Assembly (NCBI GenBank): GCA_018648585.1
Contig: JABGQW010000007.1
Location: forward strand, 1 to 45,961
Direction of reading: 5' to 3'
Origin: a bacterium
GTDB lineage: Bacteria; Patescibacteriota; Gracilibacteria; UBA4473
Length of the DNA: 45,961 nucleotides
In this document: positions 32,182-40,880 of the stretch, piece by piece
Layout of the letters: each line of letters opens with the position of its first letter
Position numbering within the stretch: position 1 is the stretch's first letter
Notes under the pieces: model-generated
Database searches by the model: none
What the model was told of the DNA's origin: nothing
Seen by the model: only the letters and a program-made list of their open reading frames with translations
Program-made: the position numbers and the translations under genes

Positions 32182-33824
32182 AAATTCTCCTCCTCGGATC
32201 TGGCGCACTCAAAATCGGCGAAGCTGGCGAGTTTGATTATTCCGGGAGCCAGGCGATCAAAACTTTCAAAAAATCTGGACACGAAGTGCTGCTGATCAAT
32301 CCAAACATCGCCACGATTCAAACGGATCCGAATTGGAACAATAATGAAAATTTCACCGGCGCGGACAAGGTTTTCTTTCTTCCCGTGACGCCTGAGTTTG
32401 TGGAGAAAATTATCGAAACGGAAAAACCGGACGCGCTCGCGCTGTCGTTCGGCGGGCAAACTGCGCTCAACTGCGGACTCGCGCTGGAAAAATCCGGCGT
32501 GCTCAAAAAGTTTGGCGTAAAAGTTCTCGGAACCCCGGTCGACGCAATCGACGCGACTGAAAATCGAGAAATCTTTGTGAAAAAACTCGACGAAATCGGC
32601 GTCCACACTCCCCGATCGATCGCCGCGCACTCGATTGAAAACGCAAAAAAAGCAGCCGAAAAAATCGGATTTCCACTGATCATGCGCGCAGGATTTGCGC
32701 TCGGGGGAAAAGGTTCAGGATTTTGTGAAAAAAAAGAAGATTTCGAAAAAATGGCGAAAGAAGCGTTCGCGTTTTCGCCGCAGGTTTTGGTTGAGGAAGA
32801 TCTCCGCGGCTGGAAAGAAATCGAGTACGAAGTCGTGCGCGACGGCGCGGACAACTGCATCACCGTCGTGAACATGGAAAACTTTGATCCACTGGGAATT
32901 CACACCGGCGAATCAATCGTGATCAGTCCGTCGATGACGCTGGCGAACCGCGAGTACCAGCTGCTGCGCACGATCGCGATCCGCACAATTCGGCATTTAA
33001 AAATTGTCGGCGAGTGCAACATTCAGTACGCGCTCGATCCGGACGACGACCAAAATTATCGCGTGATCGAAGTCAACGCGCGGCTCAGCCGAAGTTCGGC
33101 GCTCGCGTCAAAAGCGTCCGGGTACCCGCTCGCAGCGGTCGCCGCGGAAATTTTGCTCGGAAAAAATCTGCCAGAAATCCCAAACGCGATCACGCAAAAA
33201 ACCACCGCATTTTTCGAACCCGCGCTTGACTACCTCGCGGTGAAAATTCCGCGCTGGGATTTGCAAAAATTTCGAAAAGTTTCGGAAGAAATTTCAACGG
33301 AAATGAAATCTGTCGGCGAAGTGATGGCACTCGGACGGAATTTTCCAGAAGCGATTCAAAAAGCCGTTCGGATGCTGGCGATCGGCTCGGAGGGAGTTTT
33401 GGATTCGCCGGTGAATTTTAAAACTTCTGAACTCGAAAAAAAACTCCGGATCGCGTCGCCGCAACGAATTTTCGTGGTGGCGCAGGCACTTTTTTCGGGG
33501 AAATTTTCTGTCGAAAAAATCTGGGAACTGACAAAAATCGATCACTGGTTTTTGCAGCAGCTCGAGCGGATCACCGACGGTGCGAAAAAATTGGACGCGG
33601 TAAAAAGTTTGGATGCAGAAAATTTACGAGACGCAAAAGTTTTGGGATTTTCGGATTCAGAAATTGCGCGCCGCACCGGAAAAACTTTTTTGGAAGTTCG
33701 GGAATTGCGCAAAAAATTCGGAATTATTCCGGTCACAAAACAGATCGACACGCTCGCGGCAGAATTTCCCGCACAGACGAATTATTTGTACACGACGTAC
33801 CTCGGGGAAAAAAACGACGCGTGA
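32178..33824 (+). CDS. carB: Carbamoyl-phosphate synthase large chain, N-terminal half only
   Basis: 548 aa; normal CarB is about 1070. The N terminus [29 protein letters not shown] and the ATP-grasp part ([18 protein letters not shown]) make the carboxy-phosphate domain; the oligomerisation domain follows and ends [19 protein letters not shown], just where the second half normally begins. Split CarB is known from some archaea and thermophilic bacteria. The second half (carbamate kinase-like and allosteric domains) is not in the window, so it must be elsewhere if the enzyme works. A terminator follows at 33831. Confidence 0.92.
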   Translation: [548 protein letters not shown]

Positions 33825-33830
33825 TTTTTC

Positions 33831-33866
33831 AAAAAAAAACCGCCGGAATCCGACGGTTTGTGTTTT
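33831..33866. terminator. Bidirectional terminator between carB and rplS
   Basis: AAACCG and CGGTTT arms with an inner CGG/CCG stem, flanked by an A run (minus-strand T run of nine) and by GTTTTT on the plus strand. Serves the convergent carB and rplS genes. Confidence 0.75.
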
Positions 33867-33882
33867 TAATTTTTTGGAAAAA

Positions 33883-34329
33883 TTACTCCGCAGCTTTTTC
33901 CTCTGCTGGCGCAACCACAGGCTCGGAAGAATCTTCCGCGACTGGCGCCACATCTTTTTCAAATTTTTTTCCACGCAATTTCAACGGAATTTCTTTGAGT
34001 CGCAGCGCTTTTCCCGAACGATCTCGAAGAAAATTTAATTTTGCGCGACGCACTTTTTGAGCGCGCATCACTTCGATTTTCACCACATTTGGCGAATGAA
34101 TCGGGTACACTTTTTCGACGCCAATTCCTTCAGAAATTTTTCGAACCGTAAATGTGTCGTCGACGCCGTGTCCAGAATTGACAGCGAGAACCGTTCCCTG
34201 AAAAACCTGAATTCGAGTTTTGCTTCCCTCCGTAATTTTCTGATGCACTTTGACGATGTAGCCCGGTTTTAAATCCGGCACCTCATCTTTGCAAAATTTT
34301 TTCGAGTACGAGTGTAAAAGTTCTGACAT
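33883..34329 (-). CDS. rplS: 50S ribosomal protein L19
   Basis: 148 aa. PDLKPGYIVKVHQKITEGSKTRIQVFQGTV and GVEKVYPIHSPNVVKIEVMR form the conserved core; RAKLNFLRDRSGKALRLKE is the C-terminal core. A 25-residue acidic tail (PVAEDSSEPVVAPAEE) is an extension. L19 lies at the interface of the ribosomal subunits. The promoter at 34370-34397 precedes it. Confidence 0.95.
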   Translation of the reverse strand: MSELLHSYSKKFCKDEVPDLKPGYIVKVHQKITEGSKTRIQVFQGTVLAVNSGHGVDDTFTVRKISEGIGVEKVYPIHSPNVVKIEVMRAQKVRRAKLNFLRDRSGKALRLKEIPLKLRGKKFEKDVAPVAEDSSEPVVAPAEEKAAE

Positions 34330-34350
34330 TGTTTTTTCGAGTTAACAAAA

Positions 34351-34368
34351 CGCCCGAAAGACCGGGCG
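34351..34368 (-). terminator. Hairpin terminator after the nucleotidyltransferase gene
   Basis: CGCCCG and CGGGCG with a 6-nt loop, then TTTTG on the minus strand. It overlaps the predicted rplS transcription start, so it cannot be an intact leader structure of that RNA and more likely ends the upstream gene. Confidence 0.55.
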
Positions 34369-34369
34369 G

Positions 34370-34397
34370 ATTGTAAATATTTCTTTGTCGAGTGCAA
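34370..34397 (-). promoter_or_regulatory. rplS promoter
   Basis: TTGCAC (34392-34397), 16-bp spacer, TACAAT (34370-34375) on the minus strand, 40 nt before the rplS start. Confidence 0.6.
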
Positions 34398-34413
34398 GTT
34401 TTTATTTACTTTT

Positions 34414-34989
34414 TTAGAATGTCACCAGGTTTTCCGTGTCTTTTTTCAGTTTGTTTTTCAAAATCAAATTCGCTTTGTCCGCAAAAACATTAATCACAAA
34501 TTTATCTTTCAGCGTGACGCGGTACAAGAAATCCTCTCGAGTCATCAAACTGTATTTCACTTTTTTGTCTGGAATCATTTCTTCAAAAAACGTTTCCAAT
34601 TCTGCTTTGTTCACATTTCCCACCACAAAAAGATCCACATCTGATTCCTGATTTATAAACGAACCAGAAAGAACCAAAATATCGATTTCTCCCAATTTTG
34701 AAATTCGCTGTAAAAATTTCTCGTTCCATTTGTCCGTTTTCCGAACGATCGAAGTCAATTCAAACAAAACTGGAAAATGAGGATTTACTCGATAATATTT
34801 TCTTCGATTTCGTTCTGAAGATTTAAGCATTCCAATCCTTTCAAGATTTTCCAACTCCCGTCGCAACGAATTAATTTGTTCGTCCAACTCTCTCGTGAGC
34901 TCACGAATAAAAAATTCTTCCCCTGGATGGAGCAAGAATTGACGAAAAAGTTTTACTCGGGCGCCGGAACCGAACATTTTTTTGAGCAT
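34414..34989 (-). CDS. Winged-helix / MNT-type nucleotidyltransferase protein
   Basis: 191 aa. Residues 1 to about 75 resemble a winged helix-turn-helix (FFIRELTRELDEQINSLRREL, LERIGMLKSS, RRKYYRVN). About 100-150 carries the minimal nucleotidyltransferase motif GSFINQESDVDLFVVG with its pair of Asp. Such fusions may act as self-regulating modifiers; a toxin-antitoxin link is possible but no HEPN partner is next to it. ATG 34989 gives MLKKMFGSGARVKLF, the usual start of this family. Confidence 0.8.
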   Translation of the reverse strand: MLKKMFGSGARVKLFRQFLLHPGEEFFIRELTRELDEQINSLRRELENLERIGMLKSSERNRRKYYRVNPHFPVLFELTSIVRKTDKWNEKFLQRISKLGEIDILVLSGSFINQESDVDLFVVGNVNKAELETFFEEMIPDKKVKYSLMTREDFLYRVTLKDKFVINVFADKANLILKNKLKKDTENLVTF

Positions 34990-35214
34990 TTTTTGTGAAC
35001 AAAGAAAGACAGCACAAGAAACGTATTCAATTTTGCACATTTTGTCAAAACTTTTTTTTCAAACAAGCCGGATCTCCGCGCTGCGAACGGATTTTTTTGT
35101 TTCGCTCACAGGAACACGAATGTAAATCTTTTCCACATGCGAACAAAAAGTTTATTCAAAAATAACAAAAAAAGTGTTCTCCAAAAAGAGTTGTTCACGT
35201 CTCAAATTACGCAA

Positions 35215-35238
35215 CAAAAAACCCCGCCAATGCGAGGT
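35215..35238 (-). terminator. Terminator of the trigger factor operon
   Basis: ACCTCGC and GCGGGGT (one G-U pair) around a 4-nt loop on the minus strand, followed by six T. Confidence 0.65.
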
Positions 35239-35265
35239 CCCTCATTTCAAAATCCTAAAAACAAT

Positions 35266-35499
35266 TTAGAGTCCCCCGTCGTCAAAATCCGATTTTTTGC
35301 GTCCAGCCAAAAAATAAAATCCGAGGAAAACACCGCCAACCAAACCGAGTAAAAACATCAGCATCAGCGGAAAAAACAAAACTTTGTTTGTCGTGTTAAA
35401 AAGAATCCCAACCGGCGCCGAGGTGGCAATATTTTGAAAAGACAAAATCACCCCAATTAGCGCAGTAATTCCAAAGATCGACAAAAATACTTTTCTCAT
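35266..35499 (-). CDS. Small two-helix membrane protein
   Basis: 77 aa. Two membrane segments: VFLSIFGITALIGVILSF at the N terminus and LFFPLMLMFLLGLVGGVFLGFYF near the middle, then the charged tail AGRKKSDFDDGG. The layout resembles the LapA domain family, but I would not assign it. Starts 3 nt after the trigger factor gene, so it is cotranscribed. Confidence 0.7.
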   Translation of the reverse strand: MRKVFLSIFGITALIGVILSFQNIATSAPVGILFNTTNKVLFFPLMLMFLLGLVGGVFLGFYFLAGRKKSDFDDGGL

Positions 35500-35502
35500 C
35501 GC

Positions 35503-36759
35503 CTAAATCATAATCCCTGTCAGATATTTGTCAATTTTGAGATCGTACGTGACCTGCTCCAGCATTCGATCCAATTCTTCGGGCTTGGAATCTTCACCCA
35601 GCCGAGACTGCGCCAGCTCCAACGCCTGTTTTTGTTCGTCTCGATCGAGTTCCACGTTTTCTTTTTTTACCAACTCAGTCATGCCCAACATCGTTCGCAA
35701 ATCGCGTTCAGACGTCGATTCAAATTCTTTTCGCATCGCGGGTTCAGTTTTCCCAACGTTTTTCCAAAACGCCTCTGGGTCGTGTTGAAACTGCGGAGAC
35801 GCTTTGAGCTGCTCCAATCGCCCGTCCACTTCGCGAGCGATCCAGCTTTTTGGCAAATCCCCTTTCACGAGTTTTACAAATTTTCCATAAAATTCAGTCA
35901 CTTTTTCTTTTTTCATCGAGTCGGTTTTGTTCTTTGTGATGAGGTTTTTCACGTCTTTGCGAAATTCTTCAATTGTTTTTTTCGCCCCTGTGATTTTTTC
36001 CAACATATTTTCCTCCAAATTCTTTGCAGAAATTTCCTCCACCGTGTGCAATTTCACGTCAAAGTTCACATTTTTCCCCGCCATTTCTGGCGCGTGATAA
36101 TTTTTTGGAAATTTTACTTTCACAATTTTTTCTGCACCAATTTTCATTCCCACCATTCCTTTTTCGAGATCAGGCAAAAAATGCCCAAACCCAATCCGGA
36201 CGCGATGATTCTTCGCTTCCGTCCGAGGGAGGACATTCCCCTTTTCATCTTTTCCAGCAAAATCAATTTCCACCAAATCTTTCATTTTTACCGCACGATC
36301 AACCTTTTTACCAAGTTGCATGTCGCTCAAAATTGTTTCGATCACGTCATCCACTTCAGACTCTTTTATTTCAACTTTTGGAAGTTCCATTTTTAATTTT
36401 TTATAATCCCCAAGAACAATCGCTGGAAAAATCTCCACTTCAACTTTCACCACCATCGGCATTTTTCCCGGTGCAGGGAAATCCGTTTTCGGCGCCGCAA
36501 TCGGAGATAACGCATTTGTAGTGACAAAGTCGTGATACTTTTCGCCCACCGCTTCGTTGAGCGCATCAAATGAAATTTGTTCCAAACCAACTGCGCCCAC
36601 CACGGCGTGATCCGGAGCTTTTCCCTTTCGAAATCCGGACAAAGAAACCCGTGAGCGATACCGTTGCATCACTTTTTTCTTGGCTTCATCAATATCTTTT
36701 TCTTCAATTTTGAAAGAAAACGAAACACGCGAATCGGACATTTTTTGAAATTCTGACAT
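35503..36759 (-). CDS. tig: Trigger factor
   Basis: 418 aa. Ribosome-associated chaperone and peptidyl-prolyl isomerase. The ribosome-binding signature GFRKGKAP lies at 42-49. The FKBP-like middle (KDLVEIDFAGKDEKG, IGFGHFLPDLEKGMVGM) covers about 160-250, then the helical C-terminal substrate-binding arms. The first codon is ATG 36759; 36741 is a second in-frame ATG. The promoter at 36788-36815 supports either. Confidence 0.93.
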   Translation of the reverse strand: MSEFQKMSDSRVSFSFKIEEKDIDEAKKKVMQRYRSRVSLSGFRKGKAPDHAVVGAVGLEQISFDALNEAVGEKYHDFVTTNALSPIAAPKTDFPAPGKMPMVVKVEVEIFPAIVLGDYKKLKMELPKVEIKESEVDDVIETILSDMQLGKKVDRAVKMKDLVEIDFAGKDEKGNVLPRTEAKNHRVRIGFGHFLPDLEKGMVGMKIGAEKIVKVKFPKNYHAPEMAGKNVNFDVKLHTVEEISAKNLEENMLEKITGAKKTIEEFRKDVKNLITKNKTDSMKKEKVTEFYGKFVKLVKGDLPKSWIAREVDGRLEQLKASPQFQHDPEAFWKNVGKTEPAMRKEFESTSERDLRTMLGMTELVKKENVELDRDEQKQALELAQSRLGEDSKPEELDRMLEQVTYDLKIDKYLTGIMI

Positions 36760-36787
36760 TTTTTCAAAGGCTTAAAAATTCCGTCGA

Positions 36788-36815
36788 AGTGTACGGGAAA
36801 AAAAAATTTTGACAA
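36788..36815 (-). promoter_or_regulatory. tig promoter
   Basis: TTGTCA (36810-36815), 16-bp spacer, TACACT (36788-36793) on the minus strand, 28 nt before the tig start. An overlapping TTGACA on the plus strand (36809-36814) may serve the divergent SNase gene. Confidence 0.55.
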
Positions 36816-36844
36816 TTTTTTCAAAACGAGGACGCTGAAAAACG

Positions 36845-37993
36845 ATGACACATTGGAAAAAAGTTGTTGTTTTGATTCTTTTTGCATTCCCAATCTTGGG
36901 TGCAAACGCGCTCAATTGGGAAACCGTTCGAGTCAATCATGTCCTCGACAACAAACATTTTAGCATCGCAAATGGCGACATTGTGGAAATTTTGGGAATC
37001 GATCCACCGGATCTTTTTTTCCCCACAAAAAGTGATCGCCCGCTCGCACGAAAAACATTCCGGCTGCTCAAATTATTGCTCGAAAACAAAGAAATCAAAA
37101 TTCTGGAAGACCAAATATTTCGATCAAAAAACGGCATTTTTCCGCGCCACGTCAAACTCGATGACGGAAAATATCTCTCCGAACTTTTGGTAGAAAATGG
37201 ATTCTCCCGTTTTTCCAGCGACGGAGAAAATATAAAATTTGATAAAAAATACAAAACGGCAGAAACACGGGCAAAAAAAGACTATCGCGGAATTTGGGGC
37301 GACACGGACGAACAAAAATCATTGCGCCAGATTCGTGCAAAATCAAGCATCGCGGCACGAAAATTTCGAAAAAAATACGCGCCGTTTTTTGCACAAATTG
37401 CGGTCGGTCGCGTGGAAAAAGTTTTATCCGGCGACAAAATCCAACTCGGCAACGGATTAAAAATACGGCTCCTCGGAATCCAAGCACCAAAAAAAGACGA
37501 ATCGGCTGTCGGACTGGAGTGTTTTGGGGCAGAGGCAAAAACTTTTTTAGAAACTGAAATCCTCGGAAAAACGGTGTGGCTGCAAAAAGACGTTTCTGAT
37601 TTGGCAGAACGCGACACCTTATTAAGGTATGTTTTTTTGCCGGAAGAAAAAATCTCGATCAATGAAAAAATGATTTCGAACGGATTTGCGCGGAGCCACT
37701 GGATCACGAAAGATAAAAAATTCCGCGAAAAATTTGAAGATCTGCAACTCGAAATTTTTGAAAATCCGCGCGGCGCGTGGCTCAGTTGTGTGGAAAAAAT
37801 TTTGGCACTTCCCCAGAAAAAAGAAAAAAAATCGTACGACGTCGATCAAAATTGTCCGGTGAAAGGAAATATTTCCGGCACAAAGAAAACATTTCACACG
37901 GCGGAAAGCGGCTGGTATGAGAGACTTCAACCGGAACAATGCTTCGAAACAGAAACTGCGGCAATCGCAGCGGGGTTTGAAAAAGTGAAGTGA
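36845..37993 (+). CDS. Secreted protein with two SNase-like domains, probably degenerate
   Basis: 382 aa. Signal peptide (KKVVVLILFAFPILGANA). Two staphylococcal-nuclease-like OB domains, about 25-160 and 195-320. The C-terminal CPVKGNISGTKKTFHTAESGWYERLQPEQCF is the cysteine-flanked KGN module common on secreted bacterial nucleases. In domain 2 the catalytic Arg35 equivalent is kept (IRLLGI), but Glu43 reads Lys (QAPK) and the Arg87 position is Thr (RDTLLRYV). Domain 1 has Asp in place of the Glu (DPPD). Nuclease activity is therefore doubtful. DNA or nucleotide binding outside the cell is one possibility. Confidence 0.8.
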   Translation: MTHWKKVVVLILFAFPILGANALNWETVRVNHVLDNKHFSIANGDIVEILGIDPPDLFFPTKSDRPLARKTFRLLKLLLENKEIKILEDQIFRSKNGIFPRHVKLDDGKYLSELLVENGFSRFSSDGENIKFDKKYKTAETRAKKDYRGIWGDTDEQKSLRQIRAKSSIAARKFRKKYAPFFAQIAVGRVEKVLSGDKIQLGNGLKIRLLGIQAPKKDESAVGLECFGAEAKTFLETEILGKTVWLQKDVSDLAERDTLLRYVFLPEEKISINEKMISNGFARSHWITKDKKFREKFEDLQLEIFENPRGAWLSCVEKILALPQKKEKKSYDVDQNCPVKGNISGTKKTFHTAESGWYERLQPEQCFETETAAIAAGFEKVK

Positions 37994-38004
37994 GCTGCTA
38001 CAAT
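37977..38004 (+). promoter_or_regulatory. proS promoter
   Basis: TTGAAA (37977-37982), 16-bp spacer, TACAAT (37999-38004), 22 nt before ATG 38027. The -35 lies in the end of the SNase-like gene. Confidence 0.6.
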
Positions 38005-38026
38005 TCGAGAGATTTTTTTGAAAAAA

Positions 38027-39226
38027 ATGCGGTACACTCAAATTTTACTGAAAACATCGAAGGAATCGCCCTCTGACGAAAATGCGAAAAACGCAGAACT
38101 TCTGATTCGGGGCGGATTTGTACAAAAAGAAATGGCGGGCGTTTACTCGTATTTGCCGCTGGGGCTGCGAGTTTTGCGTAAAATCGAAAACATTGTCCGC
38201 GAAGAAATGAACGCCGTGGGAGCGAGCGAAGTTTTAATGCCGGCGCTCACGCCGCGCGATCGCTGGGAAAAAACCGGCCGCGCCAACGTCGACATCGCAT
38301 TTTCTCCGACAGAAAAAACAATTTTGGGCTGGAGTCACGAAGAAATGGCAACGCCACTCGTGCAGCGCTTTTGCAACTCGCCGAAAGATTTTCCAAAATG
38401 TGTATTTCAAATTCAAACAAAGTTTCGAAACGAGCCGCGCGCCAAATCTGGACTCCTTCGCGGGCGCGAATTCTTGATGAAAGATGCGTACTCATTTCAT
38501 CTCACACAGGAAGATTTTGAAAAATATTACGACGTAATGACAGGTGCGTATCATCGCATCTATTCGCGCCTCGGGATCGGAGAGCTGACAAAACTTGTCG
38601 CAGCAAGTGGCGGAGAATTTTCGAAATTTTCACACGAATTTCAAACAATTTCCCCCATCGGAGAAGATGAAATTTTTTGGGATGAAAAATCAGAAACGTG
38701 GTTCAACGCTGAACTTGCGGATCAATTTGAAAAATCAAAAAAATCAGCGCACGCGATCGAAGTGGGAAATATTTTCCCGTTGGCAACAAAATACAGCGAC
38801 GCATTCAAATTTGGAATCGACGGAACATCGGTGATAATGGGATGCTACGGCATCGGAATTTCACGATTGTTGGGCACAATCGTTGAGATTTTTCACGACG
38901 AAAATGGAATCGTGTGGCCAAAAAATATTGCCCCCGCACAAGTTTATCTCGCGCCAATCGGAAAAGATGACGCTGTTTTTGAAAAATCGGACGCGCTGTA
39001 CAACGAACTTTTGAAAGAAAAAATCGAAGTTTTGTACGATGATCGTCGTGACAAAAAAACAGGTCCCGGCACAAAATTTGCAGATCATGAATTACTCGGA
39101 ATCCCCTTCCGTGTTGTTTTGAGCGAAAATCTTTTGGCGGAAAATCTCGTCGAAATTGTGGATCGAAAAACAGGAACCGTCAAAAAAATAACGACTGAAA
39201 AACTGATCGAATTTTTGAAAAAATGA
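38027..39226 (+). CDS. proS: Prolyl-tRNA synthetase, short form
   Basis: 399 aa. Bacterial-type ProRS is usually about 570 aa; this one lacks the editing insertion, as in several bacterial groups. Class II motif 2 (FRNEPRAKSGLLRGREFLMKDAYSFH) and motif 3 (GCYGIGISRLLG) are intact, and the C-terminal anticodon-binding domain is present. It charges tRNA-Pro; without the insertion domain Ala-tRNA-Pro must be cleared some other way. ATG 38027 (MRYTQILLKTSK) is preferred over 38018. Overlaps rnhA as ATGA. Confidence 0.94.
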   Translation: MRYTQILLKTSKESPSDENAKNAELLIRGGFVQKEMAGVYSYLPLGLRVLRKIENIVREEMNAVGASEVLMPALTPRDRWEKTGRANVDIAFSPTEKTILGWSHEEMATPLVQRFCNSPKDFPKCVFQIQTKFRNEPRAKSGLLRGREFLMKDAYSFHLTQEDFEKYYDVMTGAYHRIYSRLGIGELTKLVAASGGEFSKFSHEFQTISPIGEDEIFWDEKSETWFNAELADQFEKSKKSAHAIEVGNIFPLATKYSDAFKFGIDGTSVIMGCYGIGISRLLGTIVEIFHDENGIVWPKNIAPAQVYLAPIGKDDAVFEKSDALYNELLKEKIEVLYDDRRDKKTGPGTKFADHELLGIPFRVVLSENLLAENLVEIVDRKTGTVKKITTEKLIEFLKK

Positions 39227-39675
39227 CAGACAATCTTTTTTCGAGCGTAAAAAAACCAGTCCCGAAACAAATTGTTTCCGGCACACTTTTTGCCGACGGC
39301 GGCGCACGCGGAAACCCCGGTCCCGCTGCAGGCGGCTGCGTGCTGTACGATTCGAAGAAAAAAGTTTTGGAAAAAGACAGTGTCTGGTGCGGGATTCAGA
39401 CAAATAATTTCGCCGAATACGCAGGAATGATCTGCGGACTCGAGCTCGCGATAAAAAACGAAATCACCGATTTGCAAATTTTTCTCGATTCAAAATTGAT
39501 TGTCGAACAGATGTCCGGACGCTGGAAAATCAAAAACGCAAATATCAAACCTCTCGCTGAAAAGGCGAAAAATCTGTGCGAAAACTTTCATAAAATCCGA
39601 TTTGATCACATTCCGCGAGAAAAAAACAAAGTCGCTGATCTCCTCGCAAATCAACGGATGGATCGCGGTCAATGA
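39223..39675 (+). CDS. RNase HI family protein
   Basis: 150 aa. All four acidic active-site residues are present: Asp25 (FADGGARGNPGPA), Glu65 (NFAEYAG), Asp89 (IFLDSKLIVEQ) and Asp138 (NKVADLLAN). It should cleave RNA in RNA-DNA hybrids. The form is that of the RnhA/YpdQ-like family rather than E. coli RnhA. Cotranscribed with proS; its 3' end overlaps the convergent folC gene by 7 nt. Confidence 0.9.
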   Translation: MTDNLFSSVKKPVPKQIVSGTLFADGGARGNPGPAAGGCVLYDSKKKVLEKDSVWCGIQTNNFAEYAGMICGLELAIKNEITDLQIFLDSKLIVEQMSGRWKIKNANIKPLAEKAKNLCENFHKIRFDHIPREKNKVADLLANQRMDRGQ

Positions 39676-40880
39676 GGAAACTCCATCTGCTGTTCAAGAA
39701 TTTTTTGCGGATCAAAAAATAAATTCCGCACCTCTCCGCCGAGAAAAAATCCGTTGACGAGAATCGTTCCATCCAATTTTTGTGCGGATGCCAACGCTGT
39801 TTTTGCGTCGGAACACACAATTCCCCGCCCCATTTTTTTCTGTAAAATTTCTGGCGACCACGAATCTCGCGATTCGGGAATTTTTACCCAAAAAATCTCG
39901 TCAAATTCATCCGAAATAATTTTAAAAATCTGCGGATCGTGATTTTTTCCAAGTCCAAAAATGCCCACTTTTTTTCCGGGAATTTTTTTAATTTTTGGCA
40001 AAATATTTTCAAACCGCGGCGCCGAATGTGCCCCGTCCAAAATTATTTTTTGTTCCCTTTTTTCACATTCTTCATTTTTAATTTTTAATTTTTCATTCAA
40101 AATCTCCCATCGGCACGGCAACAAAATCTTTCGCATTTTGAACTCGGAAGTTCCCAAAACTTTTTCGCAGATTTTTCGCGCAAGTTTTTTATTCAGTTTC
40201 TGCTGAATTCCTTTTATAAATTGAACTTCTGATTTTGCAATATTTCGAAAAGTTGAACAAAAGTTTTGCTCGTAACTGAGATTCAAAATCGAATCTGCGG
40301 TAAAAATACCCGCTTTTTCTCTGGCTAAATTTTCCAATTTTCCGCCAAATTTCTCGAGATGATCGTCTCCAATAAAAGTCACCGCCGCGACTCTTTTTCC
40401 ACGGACAAAATTCACCGCATCGAGTCGTCCCCCGAGGCCGATTTCTCCGATCAAAATTTCGCAACCAGCATTTTTTGCCGCCAAAATCCCAGCGCACACA
40501 ATTGCTTCATAGTACGTTGGATTTTCACCGATTTGAACGGAAATGCCACGAATCGCGAGAATCGAATTTCCAAAATCTTCCGCAGAAATAATTTTTCCGT
40601 TGATGCGAATCCGCTCCGTCACGATCTGAATGTGCGGCGAACTCAAGGTTGCAACTTTTTTTCCCGCACGAAACAAGATGTCCTCGACAAGTCGACAAAC
40701 AGTTCCCTTCCCCGCCGTGCCGCCGACAATCACACGGAGATCAAAAAATTTGTCGGGACTGCCGAGCGCATCCAGGATTTTTTCAACCGCAAACAACGAC
40801 GGCGACTGATTTTCTCGAAAGAATTTTGCCTCGCTCGCAAGTTCATTCAGCCAATTTTGCGCCTCGAAAAACCGCTCCAT
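39669..40880 (-). CDS. folC: Folylpolyglutamate / dihydrofolate synthase-type Mur ligase
   Basis: 403 aa. P-loop GTAGKGTVCRLVEDIL (usually GTNGKGS), SSPHIQIVTERI, PTYYEAIVCAGIL, EIGLGGRLDAVN, then the C-terminal domain with ILDGAHSAPRF. It would add glutamate to folates in an ATP-dependent reaction. The residues LNEKLKIKNEECEKREQK (encoded by the A/T-rich repeat at 40066-40105) interrupt the conserved region just before ILDGAH. No other folate gene is nearby. Convergent with rnhA; its 5' end overlaps the RelB-like gene by 34 nt. Confidence 0.88.
   Translation of the reverse strand: MERFFEAQNWLNELASEAKFFRENQSPSLFAVEKILDALGSPDKFFDLRVIVGGTAGKGTVCRLVEDILFRAGKKVATLSSPHIQIVTERIRINGKIISAEDFGNSILAIRGISVQIGENPTYYEAIVCAGILAAKNAGCEILIGEIGLGGRLDAVNFVRGKRVAAVTFIGDDHLEKFGGKLENLAREKAGIFTADSILNLSYEQNFCSTFRNIAKSEVQFIKGIQQKLNKKLARKICEKVLGTSEFKMRKILLPCRWEILNEKLKIKNEECEKREQKIILDGAHSAPRFENILPKIKKIPGKKVGIFGLGKNHDPQIFKIISDEFDEIFWVKIPESRDSWSPEILQKKMGRGIVCSDAKTALASAQKLDGTILVNGFFLGGEVRNLFFDPQKILEQQMEFPH
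40066..40105 (-). repeat. A/T-rich repeat inserted in frame in folC
   Basis: TTCATTTTTAATTTTTAATT and flanks, the same family as 10670-10704 and 26748-26782. Here it is translated as KLKIKNEE within FolC. Confidence 0.55.

Noticed and set aside
34351-34375. Ribosomal L19 leader hairpin
   Set aside because: The predicted transcription start falls inside the hairpin, so it would not be complete in the rplS RNA; a terminator for the upstream gene fits better.
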